From Janthinobacterium sp. PC23-8 (GTDB taxonomy: Bacteria; Pseudomonadota; Gammaproteobacteria; Burkholderiales; Burkholderiaceae_D), in assembly GCF_002250505.1 (NCBI RefSeq), contig NZ_NJGY01000002.1, positions 648,183 through 712,182 of the forward strand: 64,000 bases of DNA, given 5' to 3'. Shown here piece by piece: positions 39,933 through 46,902 of this stretch. Made by a program: the position numbers and the translations under genes. Position 1 is the first letter of the stretch. Each line of letters starts with the position of its first letter. The notes below the pieces were generated by a model. The model worked only from the letters and a program-made list of their open reading frames with translations. It searched no databases and had not been told where the DNA came from.

Positions 39933-40652
39933 TCAGCCCCACAACTCCCCCATCACCGCCATTTCCAGTTCACGCCGCTGGTTGGTCAGCACCCCGCGCC
40001 GGTGGGCGAACATGTCGGTGTGGATGCCTTTTTCCACCAGGCGCCGCTGCGTGGCGGACTTCAACGGCGCTACCCATACAGCGTGGCCGGACATGTCGAG
40101 CCCCATCATCTTGCCGCACAAATGGTGCTGCCTGAGGCGGCGCCGCAGGTCGTCGGTCTGGCCGCTGTAAGCGCGCCGGCCGTCCCTGGTGTCGAATTCG
40201 ATCAGGTACAGGCCCGCGCCGGTGGCCTTGGCATCGCCCACGGCTTGCGCGAGCTTGCCCACCAACTGGTAGCGCACGCCGGCCGCCTCGCGCACCCGGC
40301 CCAGGGTAGCGGCCAGCACAGTCGGCACTTCGCCCTGGCCGTCGCCATCGCCTTCGTCAGCGCCTTGCCAGCCGTCCTGATCCTGGACCGGTTCGGGCTG
40401 CGGCGCCGGGTACAGCACCGGATAGGCCATGGGGTAGCTGCCCCAGCCCCGGTAACGCGGCGGCGCCGGACGGCGCGGCCCACGCAGCGGCGGACGCGGC
40501 CGCAAACGCGCGCCCCTGCCACGCCCACTGCCGTAGCCACGGCCACGCTCGTCCTCCCATTCCTCTTGCTGCTCCTCTTCGCCCTCCCACTCCTGTTCCC
40601 ATTCGCCTTGCATGGCGGCGCCAAACGGCAGCACTTCAAATGACTCGTTCAT
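39933..40652 (-). CDS. GIY-YIG-like domain protein with acidic and Arg-Gly-rich N-terminus
   Basis: 239 residues; the second of two ATGs (40652) is best spaced from AAGGAG. Residues 15-36 are a Glu/Trp-rich acidic stretch (WEQEWEGEEEQQEEWEDE). Residues 37-70 are rich in Arg-Gly and Arg-Pro, followed by a Pro/Tyr-rich linker. From about 145 it resembles a GIY-YIG nuclease core: GLYLIEF (GIY strand), AYSGQTDDLRRRLRQH (YIG strand and the Arg helix) and later a Glu-rich helix (RRELEMAVMGELWG). Such cores cut DNA or bind it. The gene overlaps the end of the AONS-like gene by 17 bp. Nuclease activity is a prediction. Confidence 0.6.
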   Translation of the reverse strand: MNESFEVLPFGAAMQGEWEQEWEGEEEQQEEWEDERGRGYGSGRGRGARLRPRPPLRGPRRPAPPRYRGWGSYPMAYPVLYPAPQPEPVQDQDGWQGADEGDGDGQGEVPTVLAATLGRVREAAGVRYQLVGKLAQAVGDAKATGAGLYLIEFDTRDGRRAYSGQTDDLRRRLRQHHLCGKMMGLDMSGHAVWVAPLKSATQRRLVEKGIHTDMFAHRRGVLTNQRRELEMAVMGELWG

Positions 40653-41652
40653 CATGGCTCCTTGCAAAATAATCGAGCAGGCCGATCGCCCGCGCCAGCT
40701 GTGCCGGCGCATGGTCGGCCCGCAGTAAAAACGTCAGGCCGCCCTGTTGCGCCAGCGCACGCACGCCGGCCGCCTGCAACGCCGCGTGCCAGTGCGCGCG
40801 GCCGGGCAGATGCTGCACCGGAAACGCGCCGCCCCGGCAGGCGATGCCGGCGCCTGCCATGCCCGCGCGCCACTGCGCCAGATTGGCGGCCAGCCTGGCG
40901 CGCAATAGCGCTCCGTCGCGCGCGTTGATGTCCAGCGCACGGCCAGATGCCGCCAGCACGGCCGCCGACGGCGGGCTGGCATGCACGCGCGTCTGGCTGC
41001 GGGCCATAAAGCGCCCGATCAACGCAGTACCACCGGCCAGCACCGCCAGCGGCACGCCAAAGCCCTTGGCCAGCGAGGCGGCAATCACCACACGCTCACC
41101 CTGCAAGCCATGCCGGCGCGCCGCGCCACCGCCGTCCGGCCCGAGCACGCCCAGCGCCTGCGTATCGTCGAGCAGCAGATAACCACCGTGCCGCTGCGCC
41201 AGCGCCGCATAGGCGGCCAGCGGCGGCTGTCGCTCCCGGCCCGGCACGACGCCATCGGCCAGGATCAGCGGCCGACGGCCCCTTCCACGCCAGCCGCATA
41301 CCAGCGCACGCAGCGCCGGCACGTCACCGCAGGCAAAGCGCCGCAACGGCAGCCCCAGGGCCTGCGCGCGCTCGGCGCCCCAGCGCGCGATCGGGTAGCT
41401 GGCCCCGTCCACCAGTACCGCCAGCGGCTCGCTGGCGAACATGCCGAACAGGTCCCAGTACAGATGCAGGGTCGACGGCAGCAGGCAAGCGGCCTGGCGG
41501 CCCTGCAGGCGCGCCAGGCGCGCGGCGACGATGGATGCGGCGGCCAGCTCGCGCAGCGCGGCCGGCTGGCCAAGGGTCAGCGCGCGCCACGGCGCCAGTT
41601 GGCAGGACGGGTGGCGCATGCCCAGATACAGGGCGCTGCAGAAATCCAGCAT
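40636..41652 (-). CDS. PLP-dependent alpha-oxoamine synthase-like (BioF/Kbl-type) enzyme
   Basis: 338 residues. The PLP core reads like 8-amino-7-oxononanoate synthases: LILADGVVPGRERQPPLAAYAALAQRHGGYLLLDDTQALGVLGPDGGG (Asp for the pyridine nitrogen) and the PLP lysine Lys196 in SLAKGFGVPLAVLAGG. It is about 50 residues shorter than BioF at the N-terminus, so some substrate-binding parts may be missing. A biotin role is unlikely, as there is no bio gene nearby. In this operon it may add an amino-ketone group to an acyl or peptide product. It follows the 714-residue gene by 15 bp and overlaps the next gene. Confidence 0.75.
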   Translation of the reverse strand: MLDFCSALYLGMRHPSCQLAPWRALTLGQPAALRELAAASIVAARLARLQGRQAACLLPSTLHLYWDLFGMFASEPLAVLVDGASYPIARWGAERAQALGLPLRRFACGDVPALRALVCGWRGRGRRPLILADGVVPGRERQPPLAAYAALAQRHGGYLLLDDTQALGVLGPDGGGAARRHGLQGERVVIAASLAKGFGVPLAVLAGGTALIGRFMARSQTRVHASPPSAAVLAASGRALDINARDGALLRARLAANLAQWRAGMAGAGIACRGGAFPVQHLPGRAHWHAALQAAGVRALAQQGGLTFLLRADHAPAQLARAIGLLDYFARSHDERVI

Positions 41653-41667
41653 GTCCGGCAGGCGGCG

Positions 41668-43812
41668 CTACACGCTGCGCAGCTGCTGGTTCATGCGCTG
41701 GCGCAGCAGCACCGACGGCATGGTCGCCTCGATCGCCGGGTCGCCGCTCTTGGTCGACAGGTCGACCCCGGTGACGGCGCGGTAGGCGTGGATATAGCCC
41801 TGTACCTGCGGGCGCCAGAAACGCGCCCAGTTGAATGCCTGGGTCGGCTCGTAGATATCGCTCCAGTTGCCATAGCGCACCGACAGCAGCAGTTGTTCGC
41901 CGAAAATCGCCAGGCTGCGGAAATGCACCACGCTGGTGTCGGTCCAGCCCTGCAGTTTTTTCATGGCGTCGACCCGGTCCATCCAGCCTTCCGGATACGC
42001 CACCATCACCCGCGTGGGCAGGAATTCGCGGAACTCGGGCCGCGCCAGCAGCCACTGCTGCATCAGCATTTCGATACGGGCGGTGGACGGCAGGTCGCCG
42101 AACTGGTTGCTGGCGCCCTGCGACAGGATCAGGTGGATTTCCTTCAGGGCGTTCAGCACCGGAAAGGCGTCGGCCTTGACGGTGGTGTCGTCATCCTGCT
42201 TGTAAAAGGACGTGAGCAGGCGCAGCAGATGGTGGAAGGCTTCCAGGAATTTCGAGCGGCTGTCGGCTGGCCGGAAGTGCTGCACCGCCTTGCCATCGAG
42301 CCGCACACCGTAATGATGGTCATATTCATAGTTACGGCGCATCACGGTCAGCCGATGCTGCTCATCCTGGGTGTAGCCCCACAGCAGATTGTTCAGCGGG
42401 CGCAAGGTATCGATCTCCGTGTTCGCCAGGGGGTCGGGCACACTGCCCGGCGCGCGCAGGTTCTGGAAGCGCTGGGTGATGGTGTTCATGGTCTGCACCA
42501 GCATGCCTTCCTCGTGCCAGTACGACCAGATCAGTTCGAGCAGGCAGGGATTGGCCAGCTTTTCCTGGATGAGGCCAAAACACACATCGACTTCGCCTTC
42601 CTGGCCGCGCGCAATGCTGATCGGGATATCGGGCAGCTTGCGGCGGATCACGGCCAGGTAGGGCAAGGTCTGGAAGCCGTCGAGGTTTTCCAGGTAATCG
42701 TTGCGCAGCACCGTTTCCAGGTCGCGCCCCTGCGCAATATCGCGCCGGTCCAGGTAGGCGTTGTCTTCGGCGGGGTTGAAGGCCAGCGGCTGGTTCAGCA
42801 CGCCGCAATTGACCATCACGAAGGCCTCGGTGGCGACTTTCAGCACGCGATAGGAGTCGGCGTCCGAGAACGGCAGCGCGCGCCGCTGTTTCAGCAGCCG
42901 GAACATCTCGGATTTTTTGGCAAAACGCTCCTCTTCAAAGCCGCGCACGCCGCCCAGGTCGCCGCAAAACAGGCTATCCATGAAATGCAGGTAATTGGTA
43001 AACGACATGGCCTCGGTGCTGTTGCGTATTAACGCCCATAGCGGCAGGTCTTCGGTCGGCTCGGTTTCGGTGCGCGTCAGCGACACGCCCACATTGCCCG
43101 AAATCGGCGTCGGCTGGCGCTCTTCGGCGTCGTATTCGGCGTCGACGGCCAGCATGGCGTTCGGCGTGAGGCCTTCGGGCGTCGGCAGCAGGCTGCGCAT
43201 TTCAGGGCGCTGCGACAGCATCATCTGCGCAGCGAAACGGTGCATGCCGGCGCGCCGCACGGCGCTGGAAAACATATTGGCCCTGCCGCGCAGCGGCATC
43301 CAGGGCGACGCCGCCAGCACCTGCACCAGGGTGCGCCCGTCGGCGCTCTGGTCGCCATCGAACGTGACGGTGGCAATTGCGCGGTCGCCGACCCTGCCGA
43401 AACTGCAGTCGCTGGGCTGGCAGTCGCTGTTTTCAAACACCAGTTCCACATGGGGATTGAGTTGCGGCCGGAAGCACAAGGTGGCGCCGCAGCCGCCCTG
43501 CACCTGCACGCACTGCGGCGCGGTACTGGGAAAATTACCGTAGACGCCGACATAGCAGCCCGGCGGCAACTGCGAAAACACGGTGGCGCCGGTGCCATCG
43601 GTCCAGCGCACGCCGACCAGCATGGCCGGGTCGGCGATCCAGCCGGCAGGCTCGAAACCGCTGCAATCGGCGCTGCCGCGGCGGTACAGGCTGATGGCGG
43701 CGTTGACCACCATCGTCCCGCTGTCCTGCTCGTGTACTGTGACGGCGATGCTGCCGCCCTCTTCTCTCGGGCCTGCGCCTGCGTGGCCTGCGGCCCTGCG
43801 TTTGCTGCTCAT
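41668..43812 (-). CDS. Unrecognised 714-residue protein of the sigma-54 block
   Basis: 714 residues after a strong GAGGAG ribosome site. Residues 20-160 look like one beta-sandwich domain (IAVTVHEQDSGTMVVNAAISLYRRG, then TVFSQLPPGCYVGVYGNF) with several Cys (SADCSGF, CVQVQGGCGATLCF, SDCQPSDCSF). The long remainder is mainly helical with many aromatic residues (RRNYEYDHHYGVRLDG, NWARFWRPQVQGYIHAYRAVTGVD). No signal peptide, nucleotide-binding or protease motif was found. I considered a heme peroxidase but could not place the needed His residues. It stands centrally in the block, 10 bp after the HExxH gene. Confidence 0.65.
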   Translation of the reverse strand: MSSKRRAAGHAGAGPREEGGSIAVTVHEQDSGTMVVNAAISLYRRGSADCSGFEPAGWIADPAMLVGVRWTDGTGATVFSQLPPGCYVGVYGNFPSTAPQCVQVQGGCGATLCFRPQLNPHVELVFENSDCQPSDCSFGRVGDRAIATVTFDGDQSADGRTLVQVLAASPWMPLRGRANMFSSAVRRAGMHRFAAQMMLSQRPEMRSLLPTPEGLTPNAMLAVDAEYDAEERQPTPISGNVGVSLTRTETEPTEDLPLWALIRNSTEAMSFTNYLHFMDSLFCGDLGGVRGFEEERFAKKSEMFRLLKQRRALPFSDADSYRVLKVATEAFVMVNCGVLNQPLAFNPAEDNAYLDRRDIAQGRDLETVLRNDYLENLDGFQTLPYLAVIRRKLPDIPISIARGQEGEVDVCFGLIQEKLANPCLLELIWSYWHEEGMLVQTMNTITQRFQNLRAPGSVPDPLANTEIDTLRPLNNLLWGYTQDEQHRLTVMRRNYEYDHHYGVRLDGKAVQHFRPADSRSKFLEAFHHLLRLLTSFYKQDDDTTVKADAFPVLNALKEIHLILSQGASNQFGDLPSTARIEMLMQQWLLARPEFREFLPTRVMVAYPEGWMDRVDAMKKLQGWTDTSVVHFRSLAIFGEQLLLSVRYGNWSDIYEPTQAFNWARFWRPQVQGYIHAYRAVTGVDLSTKSGDPAIEATMPSVLLRQRMNQQLRSV

Positions 43813-43822
43813 GTCATTCTCC

Positions 43823-45196
43823 TCAATGGATAATCAATCGTGACGCCAACTGCGGCGCCGTGGCGCGGGCCAGGCCATGGCGCACAAGGTCATGGCTTAA
43901 TACATCTGCGCACAGCACCGAGGTGTCCAGCGTGGCGCGCAGGGCCCAGTGGGTCAGCAATCGCCCCAGCAACTCGCTTTCGTCTTCCGGATTCAAGACA
44001 CCGCTGGCGCGCGCCTGGCCCAGCACCGCAAACACCAGGGTCGGCGCGGCCTGGTACATGCGCCGCGGTGCCGCACTCCAGTGGCGAAACAGGCTGGCCA
44101 GCAGGGCCGGCTGGCGCTGGTGCACGGCCATCACCTCGACCAGCGAGCGCCCTTGCAAGGCGGGAGGCCGGTGCTGCACCAGCAGGCCGACCAGCGCCGC
44201 CATGCTGGCCTGCAACTGATGCAGCAGCCGCTGCTGGGACGGCGGCAAGCCTGCGGGCGGATAGTACGACAGCCACAGCCGCTCGATGCGCGTCCATTGC
44301 GGGTGCGGATACAGGGCGCGGCCCATGGCGCAGCTCAGGCGCACGCGCAGCCAGGGCACCGGGTGCGGATCGTCGACGTTCAGGCGAAACACGAACACGC
44401 GCGGCAGGCTGACCACGCCGATCAGGCCCAGCGTGGCCGCCACGCCGACCCGCGCCAGCGACCAGAAGTCGGCGACGATCTCGGAAATCCAGCGCTCCCA
44501 CAACTGCCACACGTGGACCGCGCCGCTGCCGCCGTGCTGCATCGCCTGCAGCACCGGGCGCAGGGACGCCACCAGATCCAGCAGGGCCGCGCCCTGGTGA
44601 CCCACTTCATGCACCAGCGACGAGGCGATGCCGCTGCCGATCATGCGTTCGCGCGGCAGGCGGATGATGGCTACCGGATTTTCACCGCCGCCGGGCAGGC
44701 GCGTGCGCGCGCGGCGAATCGCCGCCCCCGGCCCCCGGTCCAGGTAGCAGATCAGGGGTGGCGGCTGGTAGTGGCGGCCAGCCACCGGCAGCGCCAGCGC
44801 GTCGGCGGCGACGATATCGAGGCCGGACAGCCACACGCCCGTCTTGTGTTCGCTCCTTTGCGTGATCACTTCGTTGAACAAGTCGAACTGGGTCAGCGCC
44901 GCGTTGAACTTCAGGCGCAGGAAGGTGAAGCGGCGCTGCGCCTCGGCGGCCGTGGCCGTGCTGGCGCGGTCGGCGTGTTCGCGCCGCAGCCACCCCTGGA
45001 ACTGCGCCACCATGCGCCGCAGTTCGCGCCGGCCCTGCACCAGCTGGCTTTCGATGGCCGACTGGGCGCTGGGCATCAGGGCGGCGGCCAGCACCGTCGG
45101 CTCGATCAGCGCGAACGGTTCCAGCCGTCCCAGGCGCGCCAGCAGCGAGCGCGCTTCCTGGCCCAGCATCCAGGCGGCATCAGCGCCGATGGCCAT
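43823..45196 (-). CDS. HExxH zinc metallopeptidase-like protein
   Basis: 457 residues from ATG 45196, four bases after the upstream stop; the frame is open further upstream only as overlap with that gene. A zinc-binding motif HEVGH lies at 196-200 (ASSLVHEVGHQGAALLDLV). A candidate third ligand follows 39 residues on in ISEIVADFWSLARVG (Glu239), the arrangement of gluzincin-type peptidases. The part after this has hydrophobic stretches (GVAATLGLIGVVSLPRVFVF) but no sure membrane helix. It is the second gene of the sigma-54 block. A role in cutting or maturing the glycine-rich protein encoded just before it is plausible but unproven. Confidence 0.65.
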   Translation of the reverse strand: MAIGADAAWMLGQEARSLLARLGRLEPFALIEPTVLAAALMPSAQSAIESQLVQGRRELRRMVAQFQGWLRREHADRASTATAAEAQRRFTFLRLKFNAALTQFDLFNEVITQRSEHKTGVWLSGLDIVAADALALPVAGRHYQPPPLICYLDRGPGAAIRRARTRLPGGGENPVAIIRLPRERMIGSGIASSLVHEVGHQGAALLDLVASLRPVLQAMQHGGSGAVHVWQLWERWISEIVADFWSLARVGVAATLGLIGVVSLPRVFVFRLNVDDPHPVPWLRVRLSCAMGRALYPHPQWTRIERLWLSYYPPAGLPPSQQRLLHQLQASMAALVGLLVQHRPPALQGRSLVEVMAVHQRQPALLASLFRHWSAAPRRMYQAAPTLVFAVLGQARASGVLNPEDESELLGRLLTHWALRATLDTSVLCADVLSHDLVRHGLARATAPQLASRLIIH

Positions 45197-45200
45197 GATC

Positions 45201-45911
45201 TCAGACGCCGTACAGGACGATTTTCTGGCCCTGGCGCGCCCAGCGGCCACTGGCCGCGCGCATGCCGCCCTGGCCCTGCCCTGGCCCCTGCCGGCTGGCG
45301 CCGCCGTTCTGCATGGCCAGCTGGCCGCCCTGGCGCGCCAGCAGACCCGGCGCAAACTGGCGCGCCGCCGCACTGGCCGCCTGCTGGGCGACCAAACGCG
45401 GATCGCCGCCGCGTGCCTGGATGGCGCGGTTGACGGTATCGGCCGCCAGGCGCACGAATTGTTTCGCCCCTTCGAATTCGCGGTCTTCGCCAGCACCGCT
45501 TTCCGCCTCCAGGCCCAGCGCATTGCCGGCCGCCGAGGCCAGGCCGCTGCCGATCTGGGCCCCCAGCGGGCCGCCGAAATAGCCGCCGATGGCGCCGCCG
45601 GCCAGCGGGATGGCCTTTTTCGCCACGCCCTTGAGCACGCCGCCCACGGCCTGGCCGATGGGCGACTTGATGACGCTGCCGGCCACCGAGGCGGCCTTGC
45701 GCAGAAAACTGCCGAGAAACTGTTCCAGCTCGGCCTCGTTACTGACCGACAGCAGTTCATTGGCCAGTTCCATCTCCTCGGCCTCCGAAAACAGGCCGTT
45801 GCCAGGCCCGCTCTCGCCGCTCCATTCGCCCTGGCCGAATTCGAACTGCTCGGCTTCGAAGCCAGTCGCTTCCTGGTTGTATTCCATGGTCGTACGATCG
45901 ATGTCATGCAT
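45201..45911 (-). CDS. Alternative product from an internal start (module B alone)
   Basis: ATG 45911 inside the previous gene is preceded by CACGGGAG seven bases upstream, a better ribosome site than usual for an internal Met. It would give a 236-residue protein (MHDIDRTTMEYNQEATGFEAEQ...) corresponding to module B only. No stop codon separates the two modules. Either two former genes fused by stop loss, or both a long and a short product are made. Confidence 0.45.
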   Translation of the reverse strand: MHDIDRTTMEYNQEATGFEAEQFEFGQGEWSGESGPGNGLFSEAEEMELANELLSVSNEAELEQFLGSFLRKAASVAGSVIKSPIGQAVGGVLKGVAKKAIPLAGGAIGGYFGGPLGAQIGSGLASAAGNALGLEAESGAGEDREFEGAKQFVRLAADTVNRAIQARGGDPRLVAQQAASAAARQFAPGLLARQGGQLAMQNGGASRQGPGQGQGGMRAASGRWARQGQKIVLYGV

Positions 45912-46484
45912 GATGCGCTCCCGTGAGTGTGACAGTGGTAAAGCAGTGATAAGCGATGGATGAGATAGCGCCGATGGCCTGGACGCCTGCGCTGCGTGTT
46001 TCAGCAGCCCCGGCGCCAGGGTGCGCGCCACCTGCAGCAGGGTGGACGCCACGTTGCGCTGCGGCGTCCCCCCCGCTGGCGCGCGCTGGCGCGCCAGTGC
46101 CGTGTTGACGGCGCAGATCAGCTGCACCATGCGCCGCGCCAGTTCGAACTCCTTGTCTTCCGGGCTCAGCCCTTCGAGCTCCAGGCCGAAGATGCGCGCC
46201 ATGCGCCGCTTGTGCTCCTGCGCCGCGCCATGCAGCGGCAGCAGCGGCGCGAGCAGCAGTGCCAGCCGCTGGCGCAGCGGCCGCGCCAGCGGCGTGCCGC
46301 GCAGTTGCCGCCCGGCTCGCGTGGTCCCCATCAGCTGCGACAGGAACGCGTCGAACTGTTCGGGCCGCCGCACTTCCAGCAACTGCGCCGCCAGCGCCAG
46401 TTCGTCCTCGTGCTGCAAGGGTAGCGCCCCGGCCGGCATCGGCATTTCCATCTCGGGGCGGTAGGCAAGCAAACGGCTGCTCAT
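45201..46484 (-). CDS. Internally duplicated glycine-rich protein, first gene of the sigma-54 block
   Basis: 427 residues from ATG 46484, after TGGAG. Two related modules lie in one frame. Module A (20-165) has EDELALAAQLLEV and NVASTLLQVARTLAPGLL. Module B (192-427) has EEMELANELLSV, then a hydrophobic glycine-zipper stretch (VGGVLKGVAKKAIPLAGGAIGGYFGG), a helical part (KQFVRLAADTVNRAIQA, then RQFAPGLLARQGG) and a terminal GRWARQGQKIVLYGV. Module B has a Glu/Phe-rich start (GFEAEQFEFGQGEW). The glycine-zipper could insert in membranes, as in bacteriocins or holins. I recall similar E/F-rich proteins ending in GRW...KI-L-G in other bacteria, without known function. The likely internal start is listed separately. 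Confidence 0.7.
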   Translation of the reverse strand: MSSRLLAYRPEMEMPMPAGALPLQHEDELALAAQLLEVRRPEQFDAFLSQLMGTTRAGRQLRGTPLARPLRQRLALLLAPLLPLHGAAQEHKRRMARIFGLELEGLSPEDKEFELARRMVQLICAVNTALARQRAPAGGTPQRNVASTLLQVARTLAPGLLKHAAQASRPSALSHPSLITALPLSHSRERIMHDIDRTTMEYNQEATGFEAEQFEFGQGEWSGESGPGNGLFSEAEEMELANELLSVSNEAELEQFLGSFLRKAASVAGSVIKSPIGQAVGGVLKGVAKKAIPLAGGAIGGYFGGPLGAQIGSGLASAAGNALGLEAESGAGEDREFEGAKQFVRLAADTVNRAIQARGGDPRLVAQQAASAAARQFAPGLLARQGGQLAMQNGGASRQGPGQGQGGMRAASGRWARQGQKIVLYGV

Positions 46485-46537
46485 GGGGTGCTCCAGCGAC
46501 AGGAAGTCAGGGGCAAAGCGCCCTGTCGCCCTGTTCT

Positions 46538-46554
46538 TGCAAGCACCGTGCCAG
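46538..46554 (-). promoter_or_regulatory. Sigma-54 (-24/-12) promoter
   Basis: Read on the minus strand this is C-TGGCACG-GTGC-TTGCA, a full match to the sigma-54 consensus TGGCACG-N4-TTGCW. The GG and GC dinucleotides have the required ten-base spacing. Transcription would start near 46527, about 43 bases before the first gene's ATG at 46484. Confidence 0.85.
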
Positions 46555-46584
46555 AAAAAATGCAGTGAAAAAGTGGAAAACCGG

Positions 46585-46598
46585 CGAAACAAGCTTCG
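46585..46598. promoter_or_regulatory. Candidate activator-binding site 1 (CGAA-N6-TTCG)
   Basis: A dyad centred about 65 bases upstream of the predicted sigma-54 transcript start. It is embedded in a longer direct repeat shared with site 2 (CCGGCGAA ... GCTTCGTTCATGG). Confidence 0.55.
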
Positions 46599-46626
46599 TT
46601 CATGGCGCAAATACCATGGTTTCCGG

Positions 46627-46640
46627 CGAAGCTGGTTTCG
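46627..46640. promoter_or_regulatory. Candidate activator-binding site 2 (CGAA-N6-TTCG)
   Basis: The same dyad, extended to GCGAA-N6-TTCGC, exactly 42 bp (four helical turns) upstream of site 1 and about 107 bases before the predicted start. Phased upstream sites are typical of sigma-54 activators. Confidence 0.55.
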
Positions 46641-46902
46641 CTTCGTCATGGGCTTTTCCGACAACCTTTATTTGGAGACATATTACGTCTCGAATATGCG
46701 ACACTTGCCATGAGGAAATTAAAATATTTCTTATTTGCAAAATGGAAAGTGTTCGCAACTCTTGCCCTATCTCCTTTAAAACGACGCCATTCGTCGTCAA
46801 CTCAAACCGTGATCAAGACGAAAACATCGATTTGATACATCGGACTGGAACACCAGGCCCTACAATGGCAAGGCCCTGAATCACTTGCCCAACGGAACTT
46901 AA

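Larger units (their letters stand above)
46485..46902. other. Divergent regulatory region between the sigma-54 block and DUF1800
   Basis: 418 bp with no credible gene, more AT-rich than its surroundings between about 46590 and 46830. It holds the sigma-54 promoter, the twin CGAA-N6-TTCG sites, and a perfect ACGACG-N5-CGTCGT inverted repeat at 46781-46797 that lies nearer the DUF1800 gene. Confidence 0.6.

Noticed and set aside
41668..43812. The 714-residue protein as a heme peroxidase
   Set aside because: I could not place the expected distal and proximal histidine motifs, so I left it unnamed.
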